A DNA stretch of 64,000 nt from Ignavigranum ruoffiae (GTDB taxonomy: Bacteria > Bacillota > Bacilli > Lactobacillales > Aerococcaceae). Below the pieces are notes generated by a model, which saw nothing but the letters and a program-made list of their open reading frames with translations, had not been told where the DNA came from and searched no databases. The stretch lies in assembly GCF_900110675.1 (NCBI RefSeq), contig NZ_FOEN01000007.1, forward strand, positions 1 through 64,000, in the 5' to 3' direction. The number at the start of each line of letters is the position of its first letter. The first letter of the stretch is position 1. The position numbers were made by a program, and so were the translations under genes. This document shows, piece after piece, positions 25,800 to 34,406 of the stretch.

Positions 25800-26753
25800 A
25801 TGGAAATTAAGCTGATCAATCTTAGTAAGAGTTTTGATCACAAGCTAGTATTGAAAGATATCAATTTGACGATTGATTCGCAGTCTTTTACGACGTTATT
25901 GGGTCCATCGGGATGTGGAAAAACAACTTTGTTACGCATGATTGCTGGTTTAGAAGAACCAGATGAGGGCGAAATATATTTCGATGATACTTGTGTTTTT
26001 TCTCGTAATAAAGGGATTTTCGTTCCTACTGAACAGAGAGGGTTAGGCTTCGTATTTCAAGATTTTGCCTTATGGCCGCATCTAAGTGTTTTTGAGAATG
26101 TCGCTTTCGGTTTGAGAGTGAGGAAGTATCAGGGGAATATCTCTGAAGTTGTCCTAGAAGCACTTAAAAAAGTTAAATTAGAATCTTTTGCTCAAATGAA
26201 GCCGGGTTCTTTATCGGGAGGACAACAACAGCGGGTGGCCTTTGCTCGTGCTTTAGCGATAAAACCAGATATTATTTTATTTGATGAACCATTCTCGGCA
26301 CTTGATGCCATACTCCGAGAACAAATGCGTCTTGAAATCAAGAATTTAGCTGATGAGTCACAATTTACTTCGGTCTTTGTCACCCACGATCAAATTGAGG
26401 CTATGGCGATGAGTGATCAAATTGTAGTCTTATCAAATGGTCAGGTGGAACAAGTTGGGACACCAGAAGCAATTTACAATCAGCCCGCTAGTAAATTTGT
26501 CGCCCAATTTATAGGCGATTCTAATTGGTTGGATGATGAAAGAATGTTTCGAACTGAGTCAGCCTTGCTCAATCAAGAGGGCAAAGGTTTTCCAGTAAAA
26601 GTAATGAGTAGTGAATTTCTTGGCACTCAGTATAAAATCCATCTATCTTATAATGATAAACAATGGATTGGTTATTCAAGATATAAGTTTACAAAAGATC
26701 AACATTTAAACATGGACATTCAGCAAGAAAATATTATTCAAGTTAAATCTTAG
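25800..26753 (+). CDS. ABC importer ATP-binding protein, FbpC/PhnT-like
   Basis: Importer ATPase of 317 aa. Walker A GPSGCGKTT, Q-loop FQDFALWPHLSV, signature LSGGQQQRVAFARAL, Walker B IILFDEPFSALD and switch VTHDQ are present; a short TOBE-like tail follows from about residue 235. The FbpC-PotA-PhnT group serves ferric iron, polyamine or 2-aminoethylphosphonate importers. The PhoP-type promoter argues for a phosphorus source (phosphonate or phosphate ester) rather than iron. AAAGGAGG precedes the ATG; first gene of three. Confidence 0.9.
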   Translation: MEIKLINLSKSFDHKLVLKDINLTIDSQSFTTLLGPSGCGKTTLLRMIAGLEEPDEGEIYFDDTCVFSRNKGIFVPTEQRGLGFVFQDFALWPHLSVFENVAFGLRVRKYQGNISEVVLEALKKVKLESFAQMKPGSLSGGQQQRVAFARALAIKPDIILFDEPFSALDAILREQMRLEIKNLADESQFTSVFVTHDQIEAMAMSDQIVVLSNGQVEQVGTPEAIYNQPASKFVAQFIGDSNWLDDERMFRTESALLNQEGKGFPVKVMSSEFLGTQYKIHLSYNDKQWIGYSRYKFTKDQHLNMDIQQENIIQVKS

Positions 26754-26764
26754 GAGGGTTAACC

Positions 26765-27751
26765 ATGAAAAAATTATTTAAATTTATTTTGGCATTTTTA
26801 TTAATCGTTCTTCCAATCTCAAATTTATTAACAAAAAATACTGTTGCTGCTCAAGACAAAGGTAAAATTACGGTCTATATGCCATCACCGGCGGGACTTG
26901 CTGAGAAAATTGCTCAAGCCTTTACCGAAGAAACTGGTATCGATGTTGAGCTCTTCCAAGGAACCACTGGAGAAATAACAGCTCGTCTTGATGCAGAAGC
27001 CGCTAATCCAGTAGCTGATGTGGTAATTCTTGCTTCATGGACTGATGGACTCCGAATGGAAGCTGAAGATAAAATTGCCAATTATGATTTAAAAGCGGAA
27101 AATATTGTCGAAGGATGGGTTGATAATGATTCAACTTTATTTGGTTATTCTGCTTCTGCCATGGGGGTCATTTATAACACTGATCAATATCCAGAACTCG
27201 ATGCGGATTGGGCTGATTTCGCTAAAGAAGAATATAAAGATAATGTGGCTTTCCCTGATGCTGAAAAATCTGGATCAGCTAAAGATTTCTTAGCCGCTTA
27301 TGTTGAAAATAATGGTTGGGATACATTTGAAGCGATTGCTGCCAATGGTTTAGTCATTCCTGGAGCCAATAAAGCTGCCTTAGAATCAGTAACCGTGGGT
27401 GAAGTAGGTGCCTTAATCGCTGGCGTTGACTATAATGCTTATAAATCGATTGCAGATGGAGAACCATTACAAATCTACTACCCTAAAGGTGGAACCATTG
27501 TTAATCCTCGTCCTGCGATGATTATGAAAGAAGCTCCAAATCCTGAATTAGCTCAACAATTTATTGAGTTTTTATTCTCAGATAAAGCACAAGAACTTGT
27601 TATTGACGCTTATCTATTACCCGGACGATCTGACATCGAAGTAACGAATCGTGCCGCTTTACAAGATATTCCACAATTAGAAATTAATTGGGAGAAAATG
27701 ATGGAACACGCGGATGAAGATGCTGCCCATATGAACGAAATCGTTCAATAG
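26765..27751 (+). CDS. Extracellular solute-binding protein, FbpA/PhnS-like
   Basis: Type 2 periplasmic-fold binding protein, 328 aa. After a signal peptide (about 1-30) the first strand is KITVYMPSPAGLAEKIAQAF, as in FbpA/Fe3+ and 2-aminoethylphosphonate binding proteins. There is no lipobox cysteine in the signal region (SNLLTKNTVAAQ), unusual for a Gram-positive importer, so it may be released or kept by the uncleaved signal. The paired tyrosines that hold iron in FbpA are not evident at SIADGEPLQIYYPKGGT, where only YY occurs. AGGAGGG precedes the ATG. Confidence 0.88.
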   Translation: MKKLFKFILAFLLIVLPISNLLTKNTVAAQDKGKITVYMPSPAGLAEKIAQAFTEETGIDVELFQGTTGEITARLDAEAANPVADVVILASWTDGLRMEAEDKIANYDLKAENIVEGWVDNDSTLFGYSASAMGVIYNTDQYPELDADWADFAKEEYKDNVAFPDAEKSGSAKDFLAAYVENNGWDTFEAIAANGLVIPGANKAALESVTVGEVGALIAGVDYNAYKSIADGEPLQIYYPKGGTIVNPRPAMIMKEAPNPELAQQFIEFLFSDKAQELVIDAYLLPGRSDIEVTNRAALQDIPQLEINWEKMMEHADEDAAHMNEIVQ

Positions 27752-27761
27752 TTTCTATTCC

Positions 27762-29423
27762 ATGCAGAAAAATCAAAAGATTCCCTTTCTCAGAATAGGA
27801 TTGGGAATCTTATTCTTTATACTTATTCTCGGGCCGATTTTGATACTTTTATCACGGGCAGTCTATTCAAATGGGCAATTGAATCTGACACAATCATTTA
27901 CCGTATTATTGGATTCTGAGAATGTAAATACCATTGCAAATTCACTTCTTTTAGGTTTTCTGGTGGTGGTCGTAAGTACGATTTTAGCCTTTCCCATCGC
28001 ATTCTTATTAGCCAAAACTGAATTTAGTAAACATCGTTGGCTTGATATCATTCTTATGGTACCTTTTATGACACCACCATATATCGCTTCGATGGGCTGG
28101 ATTCTTTTTATGCAGAAAAGGGGATTGCTGCAACAGCTGATACCACAAATTACTGGGAGTCACCGATGGTTTTTCTCGTTGGCGGGTTTGGTTATTGTGA
28201 TGACCTTTTCTAATTTTCCATTTATGGTAAATATGATGCGCGAGGCTTTAAGTAATGTTCCCCATAGTCTCGAAGAAAGTGCGGCTGTATTTGGGGCGCC
28301 ACTTCATCAAAGAATCAAGAAGATTTTATTCCCCTTAATTCGAGCAAATTATGCTATCGCAGCTTTATTGATTTTTGTACGGACAATTTCGGAGTATGGT
28401 GCTCCCGCGACAATCGGAGCTCGTTTTGGTTTTGAAGTTTTTACAACATCGATTCATCGCAATGCGACCGTCGCTCCAGTAAGTTTTGAGAATGCCTCGA
28501 TTTTATCAATCTTACTGATGGTGATTTGTTTTTTGGTGTGGTGGGTTCAATCCAAGATTACCCGTAAGAGTCAATATAATTTGGTTGGATCGCGGTCCAA
28601 TCGAACGGGAACCATGAAGCTTTCTTTGATTAAAAAGTTATTTTCTTGGATTTATCTCCTTATTATTTTTCTAGTTAGTATAGGTATCCCTTATTTTTCA
28701 GTAATTATGACCTCGTTGATTAAAAGACGGGGCCGAGGTTTACAATCTGGAAATTTTACCATGGATCATTATATCCATCTATTTACTGATAATCAGAGAG
28801 CTTTGAATGCTTTAGGAAATTCTTTTGTGCTAGCCACGGTATCTGCTTGTCTCTGCGTGCTTATTGGGACTTTGCTCGTTACAGTTATCCGGAAAAAAGA
28901 GAAAAGGATGGACTACATTTTAGAATTCACAGCCTTGATTCCACAAATGTTGCCAGGAATTGTAATTGTCTTGGGCTTAATGATATTTTGGAATACTGTA
29001 TACCAAACTCTGCCGGTCTACAATACTATGGGGATGTTATTGATAACCTATGTCGCTCTGTTTATTCCTTACACGATAAATTATGTCAATTCAGCTTATA
29101 ACCAAATTGGAGAAAATATTGTTGAAGCGGGTAAAATATATGGAGCATCTACCCTTCAAATATTTATTAGGATTCACTTACCACTTTTAGCGCGGTCAAT
29201 TATCTTGGCCTGGATGATGTCCTTTATTATTGGATTAAGAGAGCTTGTCGGATCGAGCATGGTTTCGCCGCCAGGACAATATGTGATTTCAACATTTATC
29301 ATGCGTGAATCTGAACAAGGATCGGTCTCGATTGGCATGGCTATGGCGACAATTACGGTTGTACTTACAATATTGATTTTATTGGTTCTCTATCAACTCA
29401 TTCATCGTTTAAAGAACGAATAG
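27762..29423 (+). CDS. ABC importer permease, FbpB/PhnU-like (two fused permease units)
   Basis: Membrane protein of 553 aa with about twelve spans in two homologous halves, each with an EAA loop (SLEESAAVFGAPLHQRIKKI-like at about residue 168; VEAGKIYGASTLQIFIRIHLP-like at about 453). It forms the channel for the importer of 25800 and 26765. The ATG lies 10 bp after the binding protein stop and has no clear ribosome site, so translation probably depends on coupling. The last gene of the operon; no terminator found before the MerR promoter. Confidence 0.9.
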   Translation: MQKNQKIPFLRIGLGILFFILILGPILILLSRAVYSNGQLNLTQSFTVLLDSENVNTIANSLLLGFLVVVVSTILAFPIAFLLAKTEFSKHRWLDIILMVPFMTPPYIASMGWILFMQKRGLLQQLIPQITGSHRWFFSLAGLVIVMTFSNFPFMVNMMREALSNVPHSLEESAAVFGAPLHQRIKKILFPLIRANYAIAALLIFVRTISEYGAPATIGARFGFEVFTTSIHRNATVAPVSFENASILSILLMVICFLVWWVQSKITRKSQYNLVGSRSNRTGTMKLSLIKKLFSWIYLLIIFLVSIGIPYFSVIMTSLIKRRGRGLQSGNFTMDHYIHLFTDNQRALNALGNSFVLATVSACLCVLIGTLLVTVIRKKEKRMDYILEFTALIPQMLPGIVIVLGLMIFWNTVYQTLPVYNTMGMLLITYVALFIPYTINYVNSAYNQIGENIVEAGKIYGASTLQIFIRIHLPLLARSIILAWMMSFIIGLRELVGSSMVSPPGQYVISTFIMRESEQGSVSIGMAMATITVVLTILILLVLYQLIHRLKNE

Positions 29424-29562
29424 GGACAAACCTTCAATTCAATCACCATATTCCCATTTCCAAAAACCACTCACAGATATTTCTGAATAATCATTCAATG
29501 GAGATATTTTGTTTGGTATTATAGTTTAAGCACGTACCTTTTCATAAAAATTAAAAGTGTAC

Positions 29563-29593
29563 TTGACCTGTTCCTTGGGGGCGGTGATATAGT
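29563..29593 (+). promoter_or_regulatory. MerR-type promoter with 19-bp spacer
   Basis: TTGACC (29563-29568) and TATAGT (29588-29593) are separated by 19 bp, the over-long spacer that MerR-family proteins untwist. The GC-rich spacer TGTTCCTTGGGGGCGGTGA is the likely operator. It directly precedes a merR gene, so autoregulation is likely. Confidence 0.78.
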
Positions 29594-29612
29594 GCTTATG
29601 AAGGGGGAGAGG

Positions 29613-30464
29613 ATGATGTTAAGAAGTCAAGTTCAAGAAGTTACCGGCCTGACTCGGAAAGCCATTGAATACTATGAAGAAAAAGGGTTAATTCAACCTA
29701 CTAAAGATGCCAATGGCTATCGAGATTATTCAACTCAGGACATTCAGCAATTAAAAAAGATTAGTCTTTACCGCAAATTAGGATTAAGTTTGAAAGATAT
29801 TCAGACGATATTGACTGGGTCAGAAAATCGGGCCTCCATTTTGCGTCGACAACAGCACCAAGTAGAAGTGGATCAAAGACGAAATGAGCTACTTAGCCAG
29901 TTGATTGATGGACAAGCTGATGAGGAGATTGAGCAAGAATTAGCCCTTTTAGAAAAAAGCGAAAGTATTTACCAGCGATTAACCCACATCTTTCCAGGTT
30001 ACTTTGGCCAAGCTTTCTTCGCAGCTTATCAACCATTCTTTACTGAAGAGCTGGTTGAGGATAAAGCATCGGCATTTAATCGCTATGTTGCCTATTTAGA
30101 TTCTCTGCCGGATATTGATTTTTCTGACCTTGAAATATCTTATATTGAACAAGTGACGGCAAACTTCGATTATCAAGTCTTAGCAGAAATTCAAGCGGAT
30201 AAACAAGCAGCCGTTGAACAACCTGAACAATGGTTGGCTGAACATAAGGAGGAAGTCGACACCTATCAAGCTTTCATACAGAGTCAAGATTATTTGACCA
30301 GTCCTTTGAAATCTATCAAAGATAAAATCAAACAATTTATGTTAGATCATAAATACTATGAGATTGCTATTCCAATGATCCGCGAATTTAGTCCCCAATA
30401 TGATGCTTATTATCATAAGCTGATCAAAGCAAGTCAGGTAATGGAAGAGAAAACTAATTTATAG
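29613..30464 (+). CDS. MerR-family transcriptional regulator with long C-terminal domain
   Basis: DNA-binding regulator, about 283 aa. The winged helix at residues 1-70 is standard (VTGLTRKAIEYYEEKGLI...NGYRDYSTQDI...LGLSLKDIQTIL). After the dimerisation helix the C-terminal domain of about 170 residues has no cysteine or metal motif and is Gln/Tyr-rich; I do not recognise it, but it likely binds a small organic ligand. I chose ATG 29613 (or 29616) because the predicted transcript starts near 29600 and AAGGGGGAGAGG lies just before; the ATG at 29598 would be upstream. The next gene is 115 bp downstream. Confidence 0.85.
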   Translation: MMLRSQVQEVTGLTRKAIEYYEEKGLIQPTKDANGYRDYSTQDIQQLKKISLYRKLGLSLKDIQTILTGSENRASILRRQQHQVEVDQRRNELLSQLIDGQADEEIEQELALLEKSESIYQRLTHIFPGYFGQAFFAAYQPFFTEELVEDKASAFNRYVAYLDSLPDIDFSDLEISYIEQVTANFDYQVLAEIQADKQAAVEQPEQWLAEHKEEVDTYQAFIQSQDYLTSPLKSIKDKIKQFMLDHKYYEIAIPMIREFSPQYDAYYHKLIKASQVMEEKTNL

Positions 30465-30579
30465 TCATCTCCAAAGACAGGCATGTTGGATAATCAGCAA
30501 AATTATTCCCATTTAAAGGGTGAGAAGGGTAAGAAACGACGATTGGATTGGAAAGTTACTGAAAGATTAAATATTGCTG

Positions 30580-30966
30580 ATGGAGAAGGTGAGTGCGATT
30601 CGATTAAGGGAGCGAGCTAAACAGTTGAAGACGGATATTCCAGCCTTATATTTGTGTTTGAAGAGTTCGCAAGTATCACTGCTGCCTAAATTTATTGCCG
30701 GAATCACAGTCGCTTATGCCTTATCGCCGATTGATTTAATTCCTGATTTCATCCCTGTCTTAGGTTACCTTGATGACTTAATCATTCTACCCTTATTGAT
30801 TGCTTTAACGGTTTATTTAATCCCCAAAGACATCCTAGCTGAGAAACGCCAACAAGCTAATGAAGTTTATGCTTCAACCAAGAAGAACAAATGGCTCTTT
30901 GCTTTACCAATTCTGTTTATTTGGCTAGTATTAGCGGTTTGCTTGTATCTTTTGTTTCAAAAATAA
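30580..30966 (+). CDS. DUF1232 (YkvA-like) membrane protein
   Basis: Small membrane protein of about 128 aa. The DUF1232 core AYALSPIDLIPDFIPVLGYLDD is unmistakable (residues about 48-70; part given) and is followed by two hydrophobic segments and a C-terminal span. Family function unknown. Start uncertain: in-frame TTG 30574, ATG 30580 and GTG 30589 are possible; GGAG lies just before the GTG. It ends 36 bp before a terminator and may be co-transcribed with the MerR gene. Confidence 0.85.
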   Translation: MEKVSAIRLRERAKQLKTDIPALYLCLKSSQVSLLPKFIAGITVAYALSPIDLIPDFIPVLGYLDDLIILPLLIALTVYLIPKDILAEKRQQANEVYASTKKNKWLFALPILFIWLVLAVCLYLLFQK

Positions 30967-31001
30967 GTTAAGATGATTCAAACTGAAAAATATTAAAGAT
31001 G

Positions 31002-31038
31002 CCCTCAAACTTAGTTTAAGAACCAGTTTGAGGGTTTT
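31002..31038 (+). terminator. Intrinsic terminator after DUF1232 gene
   Basis: Perfect ten-base stem CCCTCAAACT/AGTTTGAGGG, 13-base loop and TTTT. Confidence 0.87.
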
Positions 31039-31060
31039 CGACTTGATAAAGGGCATTGCT

Positions 31061-31088
31061 TTGGAAATATTGGCTTCAATGGTAAAAT
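31061..31088 (+). promoter_or_regulatory. Promoter of the ABC-F gene
   Basis: TTGGAA (31061-31066), 16-bp spacer, TAAAAT (31083-31088), giving a leader of about 95 nt before the ABC-F start. Confidence 0.55.
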
Positions 31089-31119
31089 ATGATTAATAAG
31101 ATACAGGAGGTACAATGCG

Positions 31120-31152
31120 ATGAACACAGTATGTTGTCTATTACCCAGTTAA
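31120..31152 (+). CDS. Leader peptide MNTVCCLLPS of the ABC-F gene
   Basis: Ten-codon frame with a consensus AGGAGG 9 nt before its ATG, ending 35 bp before the ABC-F start. Such short leaders before ABC-F, Erm and related genes control expression through ribosome stalling by antibiotics. The peptide holds CC-LL, then Pro-Ser before the stop. A competing ATG at 31115 gives only two codons. Confidence 0.62.
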   Translation: MNTVCCLLPS

Positions 31153-31153
31153 T

Positions 31154-31184
31154 GAGAGGATAAGTCCTCTCAACTAAAGGAGGA
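31154..31184 (+). promoter_or_regulatory. Leader hairpin with alternative pairing to the ABC-F ribosome site
   Basis: GAGAGGA (31154-31160) pairs perfectly with TCCTCTC (31165-31171) over a four-base loop. TCCTC (31165-31169) can instead pair with GAGGA (31180-31184), which is the ribosome site of the ABC-F gene. The first arm starts 2 nt after the leader stop codon, so a ribosome there would decide between the two pairings. Confidence 0.55.
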
Positions 31185-31187
31185 TTT

Positions 31188-32798
31188 ATGATAAACATAC
31201 AACAATTGAATAAAACTATTGGCGTTCGTAACCTACTTCATGTAGAAGCCCTATCGATTGAAGCGACTGATAAAATAGGCTTAATTGGCCAGAATGGTGT
31301 AGGTAAATCGACTTTACTCAGAATATTGGCCGGCTTAGATCAAGAATATAGCGGACAGATTGATATTCAAATGTCCCTAAGCTATCTTTTCAGCGATGAT
31401 CAGCTTGGCGTAGAGTCTGGTCAAGATCAGGATACTTCTATCGAACAAACGGATTTACTCAAGCAGGGCAGTCCAGGACAGGTCCAAAGCCAACGATTGG
31501 CTCAAGTCTTAGACCATCCTGATTCATTCTTGTTATTAGATGAGCCTACTTCTCATTTAGATCTCGAACAGAAGGATTTATTGAGCCAGCGATTGCAAGC
31601 GAGAACTATGGGATATCTAGCTATTTCTCACGACCGGGATTTTATCAATCAAAATTGTCATAAAATCTTTGAATTGAGCCAGGGAAGTATTGAAATTTAT
31701 AATGGCAATTATGAATTCTATTTGGACGAGAAGATTAAGCGCGAGAAGTTTGCTCAACGTGAATACCAGCAATTTGTCAAAGAGAAGCAACGCTTAAAGA
31801 AGTTAGCTCAGGAGGTCCGCCAACAATCGGCTGCCGTGCGAAGAACACCCAAGAGAATGGGGAATTCTGAAGCGCGTCTGCATAAAATGGGGGGTCAATC
31901 CGTTAAGAAAAAGTTAGATAATAAAGTCAAAGCCATTGAAACTCGGATGCAACAGCTTGACGTTAAAGCGAAACCCAAAGAAGATAGCGTGATTAGACTT
32001 TCGTTGCCTGAGGGAGAAGCTATTCAGGCTAAGGTTTTGGTTTCGGCTGAATCGCTGAACAAATCATATCAGGATAAGAAAATTTTTCGACAGGCTAAAT
32101 TTACCATTGAACGCGGGGATCGAATTGCATTAATCGGTCCGAATGGTTCGGGCAAAACCACGTTGTTAAAGATGATATTATCAAGAAAGCAAGTCCAGAC
32201 CCATCCTCGGTTGCAGATTGGTTATTATAGTCAAATGGAAGAAAATCTGGATTTAGAGTCCAGTATTTTAGAGAATATTTTGATCAGTTCGATCTTTGAT
32301 GAGACTTTGACTCGGATTGTCTTGGCTCGTTTAGGATTCACAGGCGATAGTATTTATAAAAGGGTGGCGGTTCTCAGTGACGGTGAGCAAGCTAAAATCA
32401 AACTCGCTAAGTTAATCACCTCAAAAGCGAACCTGATAATGTTAGATGAACCGACCAACTATTTGGATATTCAGGCCATTGAAGTCTTAGAAGAACTCTT
32501 ATTGCATATGGATCGTCCACTTATTTTTGTGAGTCATGATGTTTCACTCATCAATCATTTGGCGAATAAATTATTTCTGATTAAGCATCAGCAAATAGAA
32601 ACTTTCGCTGGAAATTTACAAGACTATCAACAAGATCAGCTGACTAAGAAACAAGCAAAAAGTGATCAACAGATGTTAATCGATTTCAGATTGACCCAGC
32701 TAAATAGCCTACTTTCTCTGGATTTACCGGCCGATGAGAAAGCTCGTCTAGAAGAAGAATATCTTGATTTATTAAATCAAAAACACAACCGTAATTAA
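31188..32798 (+). CDS. ABC-F ATPase, antibiotic-resistance type (Vga/VmlR/Lsa-like)
   Basis: Soluble twin-ATPase of 536 aa without membrane domain; relatives bind the ribosomal E site and dislodge lincosamides, streptogramin A or pleuromutilins. First cassette: GQNGVGKST, LLLDEPTSHLD and a degenerate signature SPGQVQSQ. Second: GPNGSGKTT, LSDGEQAK and IMLDEPTNYLD. The linker (about 180-280) is long and basic with RTPKRMGNSEARLHKMGG, shared with Vga/VmlR proteins and forming the antibiotic-resistance loop. A 10-codon leader and hairpin lie upstream, as for drug-inducible members. Which drug cannot be told. AAAGGAGG precedes the ATG. Confidence 0.88.
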   Translation: MINIQQLNKTIGVRNLLHVEALSIEATDKIGLIGQNGVGKSTLLRILAGLDQEYSGQIDIQMSLSYLFSDDQLGVESGQDQDTSIEQTDLLKQGSPGQVQSQRLAQVLDHPDSFLLLDEPTSHLDLEQKDLLSQRLQARTMGYLAISHDRDFINQNCHKIFELSQGSIEIYNGNYEFYLDEKIKREKFAQREYQQFVKEKQRLKKLAQEVRQQSAAVRRTPKRMGNSEARLHKMGGQSVKKKLDNKVKAIETRMQQLDVKAKPKEDSVIRLSLPEGEAIQAKVLVSAESLNKSYQDKKIFRQAKFTIERGDRIALIGPNGSGKTTLLKMILSRKQVQTHPRLQIGYYSQMEENLDLESSILENILISSIFDETLTRIVLARLGFTGDSIYKRVAVLSDGEQAKIKLAKLITSKANLIMLDEPTNYLDIQAIEVLEELLLHMDRPLIFVSHDVSLINHLANKLFLIKHQQIETFAGNLQDYQQDQLTKKQAKSDQQMLIDFRLTQLNSLLSLDLPADEKARLEEEYLDLLNQKHNRN

Positions 32799-32829
32799 TA
32801 TCCTTTTGGCAGAAAGAAGGAGAAAGCTT

Positions 32830-33027
32830 ATGACAGAGATAGAGAGCCAACGAATGATTATTCATCATGTAAAGAACGTTTTAAAGATTCCTTATCCCCT
32901 GATGGCATTGACTAAGGAAGATAATCTTCCATCTCGCCGAACTGCCGAAAGTTTAGGTTTAGTGTATCAGACAACATTTGATCGTTACCAAGGTCAGGGA
33001 ATGTATATTATTGCAGTTCCGATTTAA
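32830..33027 (+). pseudogene. C-terminal fragment of a GNAT acetyltransferase
   Basis: A 65-codon frame after AAGGAG. Residues 20-60 (YPLMALTKEDNLPSRRTAES and following GLVYQTTFDRYQG) match the C-terminal third of small-molecule GNAT enzymes (the beta-5 Asn and final helix), but the acetyl-CoA loop and N-terminal half are missing. It looks like a deletion remnant with a start and ribosome site left or regained. A functional role is unlikely. Confidence 0.65.
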
Positions 33028-33116
33028 AGCGTGAATATTTCAAAAAATAGATTGATAGCAATGAACAATCTGCAAAGATTTCTTACAATCGTTATCCAAA
33101 GAAAGGAATGAAGTCA

Positions 33117-34091
33117 TTGACTAAGAAAATTTATTCAGCGGTTAAATTACCTCAAGAAGCAGTTGATATGATTAAGGATGCTGGTTTTGAACTGGAGATG
33201 CATGATGAACTGACGACACCATCCTCCAAAGAGATTATAGAAAAAAGCAAGCAAGCTCAGGCGATTATTTCTGGAGTGAATGTTCAGATAACGGCTGAAA
33301 TCATTGAAGCCAGTCCCCAATTAGAAATCATTGCCAACGTGGGTGCGGGCGTCAATAATATTGATATTGAAAGCGCAGAACAACATCAGGTCGTTTTAAC
33401 CAATACTCCGAGCCGAGATTCTGTTGCTTCAACGGCTGAATTAGCCCTTGGTCTCGTCTTAGCCTTATCGCGAAATATTCTGCAAACCCAGGAAATGGTC
33501 CAAGCCAATGATTTTCCCGGTTGGCAAGTGATGGGCTTCTTAGGCGGCCATCAAGTAGCCTATAAGAAACTCTTGATTGTTGGCTTCGGCAATATCGGTC
33601 AGGAAATTGCCCGGATGGCCAAAGCTTTCCATATGGACTTGTATTACTACGATATTAAAGACCGTTCAAATTTTGCAGCGGCGGAAAAAGAGACCGGCGC
33701 TCAATATATTGACTTCGAACAAGGATTGAGCTTGGCCGATTACGTCATTCTGCAAATGAACTACACGCCAGATAATCATCATTTCATCAGCGAAAAAGAA
33801 CTTAAACAGATGAAAGAAGAGGCCTATTTAATCAACACGGCTCGTGGCGGAATTATTGATGAAGCAGCCTTAGTCAAGGCGTTGAAGCAAGGTTGGATTG
33901 CTGGCGCTGGTATCGATGTCCACGAAGAAGAGCCAAAGATTAACCAAGATTTATTGGCGACTCAGAAAGTTGTGATGACGCCACATATTGGTAACGATAC
34001 CTACGAGGCTCGAACCGAAATGGCTAAAATTGCAGCCACTGAAGCGGTCAAAGGGCTCAAAGGCCAGACACTAACTTATCAGGTAGACTAA
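33117..34091 (+). CDS. D-2-hydroxyacid dehydrogenase (glyoxylate/hydroxypyruvate reductase-like)
   Basis: NAD(P)-dependent dehydrogenase, 324 aa, interconverting a 2-ketoacid and D-2-hydroxyacid. NAD motif is seen as LLIVGFGNIGQEIARMA (about 155-171); the catalytic Arg is in INTARGGIID, the Glu in HEEEPK and the His in TPHIGNDT. I chose TTG 33117, 9 nt after AAAGGA, over ATG 33108, which abuts the ribosome site and would leave no spacing. Monocistronic with a terminator at 34099. Substrate not determinable. Confidence 0.9.
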   Translation: MTKKIYSAVKLPQEAVDMIKDAGFELEMHDELTTPSSKEIIEKSKQAQAIISGVNVQITAEIIEASPQLEIIANVGAGVNNIDIESAEQHQVVLTNTPSRDSVASTAELALGLVLALSRNILQTQEMVQANDFPGWQVMGFLGGHQVAYKKLLIVGFGNIGQEIARMAKAFHMDLYYYDIKDRSNFAAAEKETGAQYIDFEQGLSLADYVILQMNYTPDNHHFISEKELKQMKEEAYLINTARGGIIDEAALVKALKQGWIAGAGIDVHEEEPKINQDLLATQKVVMTPHIGNDTYEARTEMAKIAATEAVKGLKGQTLTYQVD

Positions 34092-34098
34092 AAATATT

Positions 34099-34153
34099 CT
34101 CATCCTCCTGTCGATTTCCAAAAGACGAAAACAAGTGAGGATGGGAGTTTTTT
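34099..34153 (+). terminator. Intrinsic terminator after the dehydrogenase gene
   Basis: CTCATCCTC against GAGGATGGGAG (one bulged G), a long loop, then six T. The remaining 250 bp to the next start show nothing clear. Confidence 0.75.
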
Positions 34154-34406
34154 GTGGCCAATTTTTCTATTACGTTAGACATTCAAGGAGGGATTGTGTG
34201 TTTGCTTTGACGGTGTCTAAATATTGTTTCATCTCAAACATTATCTTTTCTCGTATGCTGTTCTTTTATTTAGAGGAATGAAGCAGGCAGTTTCAGGTGT
34301 TGTCTACTCGCGGAAAAAATAAAGGTGCTAAATAGGCTAATAAATAGAAAATCTAAAATACTCATGGCATAATTAAGAAAATTATCCCGATGAAGGAGAC
34401 TCCTAT

